In this document: positions 43,531-52,781 of the stretch, one piece after another
Layout: each line of letters opens with the position of its first letter
Position numbering within the stretch: the first letter of the stretch is position 1
From: Dehalococcoidia bacterium
GTDB taxonomy: Bacteria > Chloroflexota > Dehalococcoidia > Lucifugimonadales > Lucifugimonadaceae
Direction of reading: 5' to 3'
NCBI GenBank assembly: GCA_028285005.1
Contig: JANQQP010000038.1
Coordinates: forward strand, 1 to 59,248
Length of the DNA stretch: 59,248 nucleotides
The notes under the pieces: model-generated
What the model saw: only the letters and a program-made list of their open reading frames with translations
The model's database searches: none
What the model was told of the DNA's origin: nothing
Made by a program: the position numbers and the translations under genes

Positions 43531-45096
43531 ATGATCTCCGCAGAAAACCTCGCAATCTCCTTCGGCGCGCGCCAGCTCTTCGCTCCCGCAACGTTCACCG
43601 TTTCGAACGGCCAGCGCGTCGGACTCGTAGGGCCAAACGGGGCCGGCAAATCTACCTTGCTGCAGATGATCGCCGGGTTGATAACGCCCACGTCCGGTCG
43701 CGCATCAGTCAGCGGCGGCGAGCTTGCATATCTGCGGCAGGAGTCGGACATCGCACTCGACCAGCCGCTCCGTGAAGAGATGTGGAACGCTCTGCCCGAG
43801 GCGAACGCGGTACGACACCGTATCGCCGAGATCGAGGCCGAGATGGTTGCGGAGCCGGAGCGCGTCGAGGAACTATCGACGGAGCTGGACCGTACGCAGG
43901 ACCGTTTTCGGATCCTTGACGGCCAACGCGCCGAGCCGGACATCAGTCGAGTGACTGAGGGACTCGGCTTCTCGAAGCGGGATATGGACAAGCTCTGCGG
44001 CGAGTTCTCGGGCGGCTGGCGAATGCGTATCTCGCTGGCGAAGATCCTTGTCAGTCAGCCTGAGCACTTGCTGCTCGATGAACCGACGAACCATCTCGAC
44101 CGCGCGGCACGGCACTGGCTGCAGGGCGAGCTTTCCGAGTATCCGGGGACGTTGCTGATCGTGACGCATGATGGCGAGTTTCTCGACCGCGTCGTGAACC
44201 GGATCCTGAGCATCGAGCACCGCCGCGTTGTGCCGTACGCAGGCAACTACTCGCAGTTCCTGGACCAGCGGCAGGAGAACGAGGACCGGCAACTGGACGC
44301 GGCCGAACGACAGGAGCGACAGCTTGCCCGCACCGAGCGGTTCATAGAGCGCTTCAGGTCGAAGGCCACGAAGGCGCGGCAGGTGCAGAGCCGCATCAAG
44401 ATGCTTGAGAAGATCGAACGGATTGACCGTCCGGAGTCGGTAAACACGACGCAGTTCAAGATCAGGTCGACCGGCCGCGTCGAGCGCGTCGTGCTGGATG
44501 TGAGTTCGCTGGGGCACGACTGGGAGGGCTCGCCGGTGCTGCTGGATGTTGCGCTGGAGGTGGAGCGCGGGCAGAAGCTGGCGCTGGTTGGGCCGAACGG
44601 CGGCGGGAAGTCGACGCTGCTTCGGATTCTTGCGGGCGAGGTTGAGCAGACTGAGGGCGATGTGCGCTGGGCTGAGCGGGCTCGGGTTGGCTACTACGCG
44701 CAGCACCAGGATGAGTCGCTGGACCGTCGGGAGACCGTGCTTGGCGAGGTACGGAAGGCGGCGGGCGATGAGCCTGACGGGACGCTGCGGGGCGTGCTGG
44801 GCCGCTTCCTGTTTTCGAACGATGACGTGTTCAAGTCGGTGGCGATGCTTTCGGGTGGCGAAAAGAGCAGGCTTGCGCTGGCAAAGTTCTTGATTGAGCC
44901 GAACAATGTGCTGCTGCTGGATGAGCCGACGAACCACCTGGATGCAGTTACGCGGGATGAGCTGCTCTCAGCGCTGGAGGAGTATGACGGCACGATCATC
45001 TGCGCCAGTCACGACCCGGCAATTGTCGAGGAGATTGCGACGCACGTGTACAGCGTGGATGAGGGCGAGGTGAGCTTGGCGGAGGTGCGGGAGTAG
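43531..45096 (+). CDS. ABC-F family ATPase (second copy)
   Basis: A 521-residue protein with two ABC domains. Domain 1 has GPNGAGKST, the unusual signature FSGGWRMR and LLLDEPTNHLD. Domain 2 has GPNGGGKST, LSGGEKSR and LLLDEPTNHLD. The linker (about 235-310) is highly charged and basic. It has no membrane part and works on the ribosome. It is a different subfamily from the ABC-F at 25887 (Uup/YdiF-like layout). The ribosome site is weak. The 230-base gap upstream shows no clear leader frame. Confidence 0.9.
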   Translation: MISAENLAISFGARQLFAPATFTVSNGQRVGLVGPNGAGKSTLLQMIAGLITPTSGRASVSGGELAYLRQESDIALDQPLREEMWNALPEANAVRHRIAEIEAEMVAEPERVEELSTELDRTQDRFRILDGQRAEPDISRVTEGLGFSKRDMDKLCGEFSGGWRMRISLAKILVSQPEHLLLDEPTNHLDRAARHWLQGELSEYPGTLLIVTHDGEFLDRVVNRILSIEHRRVVPYAGNYSQFLDQRQENEDRQLDAAERQERQLARTERFIERFRSKATKARQVQSRIKMLEKIERIDRPESVNTTQFKIRSTGRVERVVLDVSSLGHDWEGSPVLLDVALEVERGQKLALVGPNGGGKSTLLRILAGEVEQTEGDVRWAERARVGYYAQHQDESLDRRETVLGEVRKAAGDEPDGTLRGVLGRFLFSNDDVFKSVAMLSGGEKSRLALAKFLIEPNNVLLLDEPTNHLDAVTRDELLSALEEYDGTIICASHDPAIVEEIATHVYSVDEGEVSLAEVRE

Positions 45097-45241
45097 TAGG
45101 CTTCCTGGTGTGGCTACGGAACCCGAAACTCCGATCGAACGGCCGCCTCGGATAACCCGTCGAGACGATGGCACGTGGACGAACTTGCAAGCGATGGGCA
45201 TGGTCCTAAGCCGACCGCAGCATGGACACCCCAGCTCATGA

Positions 45242-46627
45242 TCACGCCACGCTGGCTCTTCGGCCTCGGCCCTGGCTGACGGGGCCGGCGAACTGCGAAG
45301 CGACCTGTTCGATGAACTGGGTCTCTCGGTCACTGTAAGCGAGCGGCTTCATGCTGCGGACCATCAGCAGGCCCACGACATCGTCTTCAGCGATGATCGG
45401 CGTAGTCAGCCATGACCGGACGCCGGAGTTCACGTCGGTCTTCAGTCGCGGCGTTCTCTTGATCGCCTCATCGATATTGGAATCATCGATCAGCAAGGTC
45501 GTCCGTTTTTCGAGCACCTCTCCGTAGTGTGTCCCTGCGAACGGGATGAAGGTGCCGGGCTCCCGGCCTTCAACGTTCAGGCCGTACGTCGCCTCGATGA
45601 TGAAACCGGCGAGTCCCGGGTGGATGATCGCTATCGTCAGACGGTCGAGATCGACCCTTGCGCTCACGATGTCGCCGATCTGCTCGAACTGATCTGCGAC
45701 GGACTTCGAGACTCCTGCCATGCGGCCGATCCGATTGAGTGCTCGCAGGTCGTTTCCGGCCGAAGTCAGCGCAAGGTTCGATCTATTCAGCGAGTCGTTG
45801 ATGTCGCTTAGTTGCTGCCGGGCCTTGATTTCGAACCTGTAGAGGCGCTGGGACTCAGCGAGAAGGCCGACGAGTAGCACACCGTATGCGAAGAGCTTGA
45901 AGATGTGGTGCGCTGCGAAGTAGGCGTCAAATGTGGCTGATGAGTGGGCCATGAATGCGCCGTCAGCGGCTCCGTTTGCTACCAAAAACAGGGTGAAGGC
46001 CCAGAGTGTGTAGCGGGCGTGAGAGCGGCGGTTTCGCATAGCGACGAAAGCGAGGAGGAATAGCATTCCCGGCACGAGCGTCAGAGCCGCTTCGATTCGT
46101 GGTGAGTACTGTTCTGAAGCGGTAAAAGTTGCGATGAGGCCTGAACCGGCGATGAGTGCGACAGCAACGCCGACGGGCCAGGCGGCCGTCAATGGCGGAC
46201 TGTCAGTAGCCCCGGATTTTTCAAGGCTCAGCACCGCCCACAGACAGGCGATAGCGAGCGTCGTCCTGGAGATCAGCGATATCCACTCTGAGACCTCGGT
46301 ATTACCACCAAGCACAGAGATGACTGCAGTTGAGCTCGTGATGCCGTGAATAGCGTCCAGCAGCCCGGCTGCGATGGCTCCGTATCCGAGCAGCTCGAGC
46401 CAACGTTGATCGGCAGAGCGCGAGACCATCAGCAGGGTGACGCCGATGATGACAGCGAGCGTTGCTGCGATCATCTCACCGGCGACGTGGGATGTGATCG
46501 AGCCGAGACCATCGAGATTCGGCACGATCAGGTGTAGCGCAACGGCCACAGCCGTGAGCGCGGCTGAGCCGATGAGTACGTGGTTGTAGTTGTGGGAGGC
46601 GGAATCGTCCCACAGACTGGATTTCAT
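45242..46627 (-). CDS. Membrane sensor with GAF domain but no output domain
   Basis: A 461-residue protein. About eight membrane helices to residue 265 resemble the MASE3-type sensor module (SHVAGEMIAATLAVIIG, LGYGAIAAGLLDAIHG). A coiled coil follows (FEIKARQQLSDINDSLNRSNLALTSAG). A GAF domain spans about 320-450 (IIEATYGLNVEGREPGTFIP, VRSWLTTPIIAEDDVVGLLMVRS). It ends after GAF, where a kinase, GGDEF or phosphatase would be expected. A partner protein or a remote output is needed. No frameshift is seen at the end. Confidence 0.8.
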   Translation of the reverse strand: MKSSLWDDSASHNYNHVLIGSAALTAVAVALHLIVPNLDGLGSITSHVAGEMIAATLAVIIGVTLLMVSRSADQRWLELLGYGAIAAGLLDAIHGITSSTAVISVLGGNTEVSEWISLISRTTLAIACLWAVLSLEKSGATDSPPLTAAWPVGVAVALIAGSGLIATFTASEQYSPRIEAALTLVPGMLFLLAFVAMRNRRSHARYTLWAFTLFLVANGAADGAFMAHSSATFDAYFAAHHIFKLFAYGVLLVGLLAESQRLYRFEIKARQQLSDINDSLNRSNLALTSAGNDLRALNRIGRMAGVSKSVADQFEQIGDIVSARVDLDRLTIAIIHPGLAGFIIEATYGLNVEGREPGTFIPFAGTHYGEVLEKRTTLLIDDSNIDEAIKRTPRLKTDVNSGVRSWLTTPIIAEDDVVGLLMVRSMKPLAYSDRETQFIEQVASQFAGPVSQGRGRRASVA

Positions 46628-46816
46628 GGCTGCTACACCCTTGAGCGGTGTCTATGCCTCCAGTCTCTCCCGGCGAGACGGCCGATCTCTATGTGCCAAC
46701 CGTAAGTTCTGCGCCGATACGCATTGGCCACGATTAGGTGTATCCCGTCAACCGAACCGCTGCGCGTGAGGACAGTGCCTGAACTAAACATGCACTGAGA
46801 CAGATGTACTTCCCGG

Positions 46817-47263
46817 CTACGCGGCCTGCTGCAGTTGCACGCCCTCGGCCTCGCTCTTGAGGGCCTTCAGGCTCTTGCGCATCGGCATGCCCAGGAACAG
46901 CTTCTTGAAGGCGAACGCGACCGGCGCGAGCGGCATCGCCCACCACGCGCTCGATTCGATAGACATCTCCATTGAGACGTTCGTGGTCGAGCCCATACCG
47001 CGGACTGTGATCGATTCGCTGTAGCTGTAGTTCGGCTCTTCGCCTTTGAGGGCAATCTCCTGATCGTGCACGTAGCGAGTGATCGTGCTGCGGCGCGGCT
47101 TGCCTCGCCAGTTGTAGGAGACAGGGCTGCCGGGTGCGAGATCGCCTTCGACCCGAAGGTCGGTGAGGCCGTCCATCCACCGTGACCAGTTTGCAGGGTT
47201 GCCAACGAGGTTCCACACCGATGAGACCGGCGTGTCTATGGCAATCGTCTCGGAGTGCTGCAT
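46817..47263 (-). CDS. SRPBCC-fold protein
   Basis: A 148-residue START/polyketide-cyclase fold protein. The N-terminus IAIDTPVSSVWNLVGNPANWSRWMDGL and the middle YNWRGKPRRSTITRYVHDQEIAL are typical. ATG 47263 has GGAGGG just upstream. It probably binds a hydrophobic small molecule. No partner is suggested by context. Confidence 0.85.
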   Translation of the reverse strand: MQHSETIAIDTPVSSVWNLVGNPANWSRWMDGLTDLRVEGDLAPGSPVSYNWRGKPRRSTITRYVHDQEIALKGEEPNYSYSESITVRGMGSTTNVSMEMSIESSAWWAMPLAPVAFAFKKLFLGMPMRKSLKALKSEAEGVQLQQAA

Positions 47264-47498
47264 ACATCCCTCCAATTCGTTGGATATGCAGCGATACTAG
47301 TGGAACCGTCCGATTACACGAAAAGTTGCGCGAACTTGCCGCAGGTCATTCGCATAGGAGATTCGTACCTGCTGAAGGTGGGCGAGTGAGCCTGGAACAG
47401 CGGGTTCGGCGTACTCGATCAATGTATGCTCGTTCGCCGTTCGACTGAGCTTCGGAGATTGAACTTTCGGCGGTGATATGGATGAGTCAACGCTGGCA

Positions 47499-47951
47499 AT
47501 GAACCAATTTCGTAAACGCACGCTGCTGTTCGGGACTCTCGCGGTCTTGCTGCTGCTTACGGTCGCCTGTCAGCCCACGCGTGCGGCGTTCGAGATAACG
47601 AACGATTCGGGGATTGCGATCGACTTCATCTACTCAGAGGACTTCATCGACTTCAGAGACTTCGGGCGCAACTACGATGCACTGGAGATTGGCGACGTGG
47701 ACACGTATCAGGGCTGCACCCAGTGCGGCATATCGCCGGGCGCGGTGTACCGCTTCGAAGAGCCGTTCAGCGATGGGCAGACGGTGGTGATGGCTGCTCG
47801 GGAGGCGGAGTCGAACCGTATGATCTTCATCATGCGCTACACGTGGCAGGAGCTGTTTGACCAGGACTGGAAGGTGAGCGTGGTCGACCAGAGGCCGCGT
47901 GCGGCGATCTTCCTGGGAGGGTCGAAGGCCGCCGGGCAGATAGAGCGCTAA
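47499..47951 (+). CDS. Lipoprotein of unknown function
   Basis: A 150-residue lipoprotein. MNQFRKRTLLFGTLAVLLLLTVAC has the lipidated Cys24. The mature part has FEITNDSGIAIDFIYSEDF and a CTQCG motif near the middle that may bind metal or form a disulphide. The start could be ATG 47478, seven codons earlier. The stop overlaps the convergent PIG-L gene by four bases. Confidence 0.75.
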   Translation: MNQFRKRTLLFGTLAVLLLLTVACQPTRAAFEITNDSGIAIDFIYSEDFIDFRDFGRNYDALEIGDVDTYQGCTQCGISPGAVYRFEEPFSDGQTVVMAAREAESNRMIFIMRYTWQELFDQDWKVSVVDQRPRAAIFLGGSKAAGQIER

Positions 47952-48700
47952 CGAATCCTGCTTAGTCGTTGCTTTCCCAGCACCAGCCGTTGCAGCCAGG
48001 TTGGCGCCGCTTCGAGCATACGCATGGGCGGCGGACCTTTGGCGATCTCTTTGCGATAGTGCCGTGAAGCTCGCTTGCGTACGGCCAGCAAGCGCCCGAC
48101 GTTGTGGGTTTCGGCGACTGGAAGCCGCGCCGGTTGAGGAGCTTTGCCGGTTTCGTCGTCTCCGCCCGAACTGCTCCAGGGCTGGATGCTGATCATCTCG
48201 AAGAACCGTCCTGCAGAGCGGTTCAGTCGCAACATCAAGCGTGACCAGGCGAACGCATAGACCGCTGCATCTGGCGCTGCTTCCTGCGCCGCCGCCACGG
48301 TAACTCGGTGGCAGCAGGCATGGTCGGGATGGCCGTAATCGCCCTCGGGCGAGTGCGTGATGATCATGTCTGGCGACAGCTCGGCGAGTTTGCCTGCGAC
48401 CTGGCTGATGACTGCGCTTTCGGGTGCCGAGAGCAGCGGCGGCGATGACACAGTGCCGTCTTCTTGCGGTGGCGCGGCGGCCGGGGCGAATCTGAGCGAG
48501 CTGACGGAAGCGATGCCAAGATCATCGGCCGCAAGCTCCATTCGCGCAGACAGGTCGTCATCGTCGCCAGGTGCCAGGCACAGCAGGTGGACGCGCCACC
48601 CTTCGTTCACCAGCTTCGCAATCAGCGCGCCTGCAAGCAGCGTCTCATCGTCGGGATGAGCGAAAACGGCCAGTACCGTGCGTCCGCTGCCCGCCCTCAC
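47948..48700 (-). CDS. PIG-L family deacetylase
   Basis: A 250-residue protein with zinc motif AHPDDE (His15, Asp18) and second motif HSPEGDYGHPDHACCH. It is an N-acetylglucosaminyl deacetylase-fold enzyme, as in MshB and BshB, acting on a sugar or glycolipid amide. Start GTG 48700 overlaps the SRPBCC stop as GTGA, which implies translational coupling. The longer frame upstream is only the shadow of the SRPBCC gene. Confidence 0.88.
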   Translation of the reverse strand: MRAGSGRTVLAVFAHPDDETLLAGALIAKLVNEGWRVHLLCLAPGDDDDLSARMELAADDLGIASVSSLRFAPAAAPPQEDGTVSSPPLLSAPESAVISQVAGKLAELSPDMIITHSPEGDYGHPDHACCHRVTVAAAQEAAPDAAVYAFAWSRLMLRLNRSAGRFFEMISIQPWSSSGGDDETGKAPQPARLPVAETHNVGRLLAVRKRASRHYRKEIAKGPPPMRMLEAAPTWLQRLVLGKQRLSRIR

Positions 48701-49152
48701 GTCTGCACTGCCCGTTCGGCTTCGGCCTTGAGATCGGCGAGCATCGATTCGGTCATGCTTCGGATGATGGGACGCGGGTAGAAGAGTCGCACCGGCAACA
48801 CCGGAGACGTGAACAGCTTGTGGTCTGTGACGAGCGTCTGGCCTGGCGCCGCTTCGGTGAAGGTGAACGTTCGTACCGCTGTGACGCTGAACTTGGTCGA
48901 TGCCCAGGCAACACGCTGGCCGGGCTCTGACTCGGTGATCGTCACATTGAATGGCACGCTGACGCCGGCCATGCGGAAGCGCAGGGCGATTCGCTGGCCG
49001 TGAGACCAATTGAAGCCGGGCTCAACATCTGCTTTCCGGCAAACACTGCACCAGTCTGTCCAGCGCGAGATGTCCGCAAAGACGCTCCACACGGATTCGC
49101 GTGCGGCGTCGACCTGCACAGACGATTCAAGCTCGAGTCGGAATGGATTCAT
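48697..49152 (-). CDS. SRPBCC-fold protein, coupled to PIG-L
   Basis: A 151-residue START-like protein. LELESSVQVDAARESVWSVFADISRWTDWC, RIALRFRMAGVSVPFNVTI and FTFTEAAPGQTLVTDHKLF fit the fold. The stop TGA is shared with the PIG-L start (GTGA), so the products are made in step and may act on one substrate. ATG 49152 is preferred to TTG-side extensions. Confidence 0.82.
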   Translation of the reverse strand: MNPFRLELESSVQVDAARESVWSVFADISRWTDWCSVCRKADVEPGFNWSHGQRIALRFRMAGVSVPFNVTITESEPGQRVAWASTKFSVTAVRTFTFTEAAPGQTLVTDHKLFTSPVLPVRLFYPRPIIRSMTESMLADLKAEAERAVQT

Positions 49153-49351
49153 CGCCCTGACATATTGACACGAGTCTCGTCCGGTGACATTGCACAAAGC
49201 CTCGCCGTGCAGTCCAGACTGAGCTCGGAGTGACCATCGCAGGATTCAGCCTTGTTGTAGGCTTCCTGTTCCTTTTCCAGAGAGCGGACGTGCTGCCCGG
49301 CTTCTTCGCCTGGCGGCCGCTTCCGCCCAGGTCTCAAGGGAGGAAGCCGAA

Positions 49352-50143
49352 ATGGACCTCGGAATCGAAGGACGGGTTGCGGTCGTCACGGGCGGCAGCG
49401 AAGGCATTGGCAAGGGCGCTGCGAAGGTGCTAGCGGAAGAGGGCGCGAGGGTGGTGATCCTGGCACGCACGCAGAGCAAGCTGGACTCAGCTGTTGAGGA
49501 GATCCGCAGCTCAACTAACGGTGATATCGAAGCGATCAGCTGCGATGTGACGGACCCTGCGGCGGTTCAGCAGACCTTCGCGGACATCATCGACCGCTGG
49601 GGCAGAGTCGACATCCTCGTCAACAATGCCGGCAAGGGCAACGCGAACAGCTTCGATGACCTGACTGAAGAGCTGCTTTCGGACGACCTGCAGTTGAAGG
49701 TTTTCGCCGCGGTGTACTGCTCGAAAGCCGTGTTGGCGGGCATGAGAGCGGCGAAGTGGGGCCGCATCATCAACATCACCACGGCGGCAGGCAAGGCAGC
49801 ACCGGGCTCCTCGGTGCCGACTTCCATGTCGCGGGCCGCGGGAATTGCGATGACGAAGGCGATGTCGAACGACTACGGCGCAGACAATGTGCTCGTGAAC
49901 ACGGTCTGCATCGGCTCGGTGAGGAGCGGCCAGAACTTCCGGCAGGCTGAGGAGGCAGTGGAGCGAGGCGAGGTGACGACGACCGAGGAGTACTACGAGC
50001 GCAGAGGCCAGGGCGCGCCGTTGAACCGAGTTGGTGAGGCGAGAGAGGCGGGTGACCTGATCGCTTTCTTGGCGTCCGAGCGGGCGAGCTTCATCACTGG
50101 CACGGCGATCAACCTGGATGGCGGCGCAGCGCCGGTCGTGTGA
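49352..50143 (+). CDS. SDR-family protein without the YxxxK motif
   Basis: A 263-residue short-chain dehydrogenase fold. TGGSEGIG (13-20) is the cofactor site, with ARTQ after the second strand suggesting NADP, and NNAG at 91-94. Where YxxxK is expected, the sequence is TSMSR (Thr157, Arg161), so the usual catalytic Tyr and Lys are missing, and the Ser is Thr in NITTAAG. It is likely a divergent subgroup or an inactive binding protein. GGGAGGA seven bases before ATG is a strong ribosome site. Confidence 0.85.
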   Translation: MDLGIEGRVAVVTGGSEGIGKGAAKVLAEEGARVVILARTQSKLDSAVEEIRSSTNGDIEAISCDVTDPAAVQQTFADIIDRWGRVDILVNNAGKGNANSFDDLTEELLSDDLQLKVFAAVYCSKAVLAGMRAAKWGRIINITTAAGKAAPGSSVPTSMSRAAGIAMTKAMSNDYGADNVLVNTVCIGSVRSGQNFRQAEEAVERGEVTTTEEYYERRGQGAPLNRVGEAREAGDLIAFLASERASFITGTAINLDGGAAPVV

Positions 50144-50202
50144 GCGCAGATTATTGACGACGCTTTGACGCGAGCCTGCGCGCCCTGTTCCCAGCGGGCG
50201 AG

Positions 50203-50208
50203 TAAGAT
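50203..50208 (+). promoter_or_regulatory. -10 box close to the start of the LamG-membrane gene
   Basis: TAAGAT lies 12 bases before ATG 50221, with no Shine-Dalgarno between. Transcription would begin about six bases before the ATG. No good -35 is visible at 16-18 bases. Confidence 0.35.
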
Positions 50209-50220
50209 TCTGCGTCGCAC

Positions 50221-52239
50221 ATGACTTCGCCAGCACCGTCCCTCAAAAAGCACCGCACGCGGTTTGCCGCGCTTGGCCGTTCGGTCAGATTCATCGCTGT
50301 GCTGATGCTGGTACTTGCGTCAATGACCGGGTTGATCGCCTCGGGACACGTCGCGGCGCAGAATGGCCCGGGCGATGGCGGGACACAGATCCTGCTCTAC
50401 GAGTTCGACCCTGCACTCACGCCGGACGGCCGAATTGTCGACCAGAGCCCTTCCGGCAATCACGGCAACCTCTCCGGCTTCACAGACATTCCGGCGGCGT
50501 TCGGTGAAGATCCGGCTGGCGACGGCTTCCTGTCTTTCGACGGCGTCGGCACGACCGTTTGGAGCAACGAGCAGACGCAGACGATCAACGCGTTCACGCT
50601 GGAGGTTGAGTTCCGCACGACGACCCCGGCGGGCAAGCTTCTCGGCTTCGAAGACCTGCCGACGGGCGCCGGAAGGCTGTACGACCGGCACCTGTACATC
50701 GCAACAGACGGCACGCTCAGGTTCGGCGGCCCGAGCCCGACGCTTGCCGCCGCTATCCAGGTGACGATCTCCACCCTGGAGCCGGTGACTGACGGCGAGT
50801 GGCACACCGTGACCGCGATCAGCAGGCCTGTGCAGAACGCTGTCGAGTACGAGCTGTACCTGGATGGAGAACTGCAGGCGACGTCGATCGGGAACGTGCT
50901 GAATAGCTATCCAGGTCACTGGCGACTTGGCAGCGGCAACCTGTCGCGCTGGCCTGACGCAGCGGGAGCGCTGACCTTCTTCGAGGGCGATATGCGCCGA
51001 GCGGAAGTCTACGAGTCGGATCCTGCACCGTTGCCGGAGCCGACACCAACCGAGCTTCCGCCAACTCCTGTTCCAGACCCACCGGCGATCCCGCCAGACT
51101 TTCCCGACCTTCCTCACGAGCCGCCGCACGACTTCGAGCCACGGGTCGATATCTCAAGTGACATAGACAGCGATGTGCTCGCGCTCGACATCACTCTCGA
51201 GAACATCGAGCCGTTCGATACGTCAGTCTGGGTAGTGCGAGAGGACGGGGAGGAGTTTTTCGTTGGAGCGGTAGAGCCGTCGCTAAGGTGGACCGGCGAG
51301 GCGGTCACGAGCAGGTACACGGTCGAGGTGAGGGAGGAGTTCTCGCCCGCCGAAGAGCCGAGAATAGTTGCATCAAAGAGCGTCCCGCTGATCGCTCAGC
51401 CTGCGAGCACTACTGAGGCCGTGATCGCAGTGACTGCGACGGTTGCAGTAGTCGGTGGAGCGGCGGCAGCGTCGGCGAACGGAACCTGGATCTACCAGCT
51501 GATCTGGCGTTTCCTGCGCATCCTGATAAACGAGAACTTTCGGCGCAGGACAAAGTCGCTGGATGTGCGATCGATCCCTTCGTGGGTGTCGGTGATCGTC
51601 GCAATGGCGCTCATGGCGCTGTTGATAGCCGCAGGAAAGCCGGGCGCGCTGGCGCTTAACAGCTTCACGGCAGCACTGATAGTGAGTACTCCGGTCGTGA
51701 TCCTCTATCGAGGCGCCACTCTGCTCGGCGGCTTCGGGCTCGCGTATATCACCGGCCAGCATCCGCGCTATCTGATCTGGGCAGCCGGGACCCTCACATT
51801 CGCGTTCACAAGCATCGTCCTGCACTCCCCTGTTGGATATACGGGCTACTTAGAGCGGGACAGCGGAGAGGTGAAGCGCGATGCGAGGTTCGCGGCTGCC
51901 GGGTTCGCAGCTGTTCTGGCGCTGGCGGGTCTGTTCCTGTCGATCGGGCTGGTTGGTCGCATGGCCTTTGCCGAAGCAGGTGTGACGCTCACGCTTGGCG
52001 TGCTGGCGGTGACGATGTTGCCGTTCCCGCTCTTAGGAGGCCACAACATCTGGAAGTGGAACCGTTACTGGGGCGTGGCGAGCGGTGTGGCCGGGATGTC
52101 GCTCTACCTGCTGTTCCAGTTGGGTTTCATGGGTCCAAACGCCGTACTCGTGCTGGCGGCCTTCGGACTGGTGGCTTTCATACTGATACTGGCGGCCGAC
52201 TACTGGCTGATGCTGGAACGCAGAATCGCCGAATTCTAG
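50221..52239 (+). CDS. LamG-like lectin fused to a multi-pass membrane domain
   Basis: A 672-residue protein. The signal peptide ends near 47 (ASGHVAAQ). A concanavalin-A-like/LamG domain spans about 55-270 (YEFDPALTPDGRIVDQSPSGNHG, FLSFDG, DGEWHTVTAISRP, LYLDGELQ). A proline-rich linker (about 270-305) and a beta domain to 385 follow. Seven or eight membrane helices run from about 395. Near the end, VTMLPFPLLGGHNIWKWNR resembles the second motif of M50 site-2 proteases, but no HExxH is present; the corresponding region reads VLHSPVGYTGY. Surface glycan binding with a membrane domain is the best reading. Confidence 0.72.
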   Translation: MTSPAPSLKKHRTRFAALGRSVRFIAVLMLVLASMTGLIASGHVAAQNGPGDGGTQILLYEFDPALTPDGRIVDQSPSGNHGNLSGFTDIPAAFGEDPAGDGFLSFDGVGTTVWSNEQTQTINAFTLEVEFRTTTPAGKLLGFEDLPTGAGRLYDRHLYIATDGTLRFGGPSPTLAAAIQVTISTLEPVTDGEWHTVTAISRPVQNAVEYELYLDGELQATSIGNVLNSYPGHWRLGSGNLSRWPDAAGALTFFEGDMRRAEVYESDPAPLPEPTPTELPPTPVPDPPAIPPDFPDLPHEPPHDFEPRVDISSDIDSDVLALDITLENIEPFDTSVWVVREDGEEFFVGAVEPSLRWTGEAVTSRYTVEVREEFSPAEEPRIVASKSVPLIAQPASTTEAVIAVTATVAVVGGAAAASANGTWIYQLIWRFLRILINENFRRRTKSLDVRSIPSWVSVIVAMALMALLIAAGKPGALALNSFTAALIVSTPVVILYRGATLLGGFGLAYITGQHPRYLIWAAGTLTFAFTSIVLHSPVGYTGYLERDSGEVKRDARFAAAGFAAVLALAGLFLSIGLVGRMAFAEAGVTLTLGVLAVTMLPFPLLGGHNIWKWNRYWGVASGVAGMSLYLLFQLGFMGPNAVLVLAAFGLVAFILILAADYWLMLERRIAEF

Positions 52240-52437
52240 TTGCGGAGCGGCCCGTATGGCTCACTCGCGTGAACCTATCGAAGGGTCGTCGCTAGCCCGG
52301 TGTCCAGCCGTCGACTAGCCATCTGTAACCGCTGTTTGTTCGAGATGTCGGTAGCTTGGAGTGAGCTTGCCCGCATCTGCCCCGTACCTGGCCCGCATCT
52401 GGGCGACCGCCAAAAGGCCGCTGACGAGGAGCCGGAC

Positions 52438-52740
52438 ATGTCCAAGACATACAGACTCGACATCCGCTACATCCCGGAATCTGGCGTTAACGCGCTGCGG
52501 CGTGTCCAGCGCCTCACGGAGTCCATCTCCGCTGAGGACTTCGATGTGACCGATATCGCTGTGCAGGATGACGGCGCACGGGTTTCATTGCTTGTCAGCA
52601 CTGACGGTCCAGTCCACAGCGAGCTGATTCTGCTGAACCTGGTCTCCAAGACGGGGTCAATCGGCCGGTTCTCATGCCGGGAGACCGAACGGTCTGAGCG
52701 AGAGTCGTTGGCGGCGAGTGCAGAGGCTGCGCTGGCCTAA
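52438..52740 (+). CDS. Small protein of unknown function
   Basis: A 100-residue soluble alpha/beta protein (YRLDIRYIPESGVNALRRVQRLTESI, VTDIAVQDDGARVSLLVSTDG, HSELILLNLVSKTG). GAGGAG six bases before ATG 52438 decides the start over the longer frame from 52300. No family is recognised. Confidence 0.7.
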   Translation: MSKTYRLDIRYIPESGVNALRRVQRLTESISAEDFDVTDIAVQDDGARVSLLVSTDGPVHSELILLNLVSKTGSIGRFSCRETERSERESLAASAEAALA

Positions 52741-52781
52741 GTCCTTTTCGATTGCTGCTCAAGCGGGCTGAACGCTGCTGC

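Noticed and set aside
43873..44937. 354-codon frame on the minus strand
   Set aside because: Antisense to the ABC-F gene, with low-complexity Arg/Leu/His composition: a shadow.
48701..49009. N-terminal extension of the PIG-L gene
   Set aside because: The extra residues are the out-of-frame reading of the SRPBCC gene; the GTG at 48700 overlapping the SRPBCC stop is a better start.
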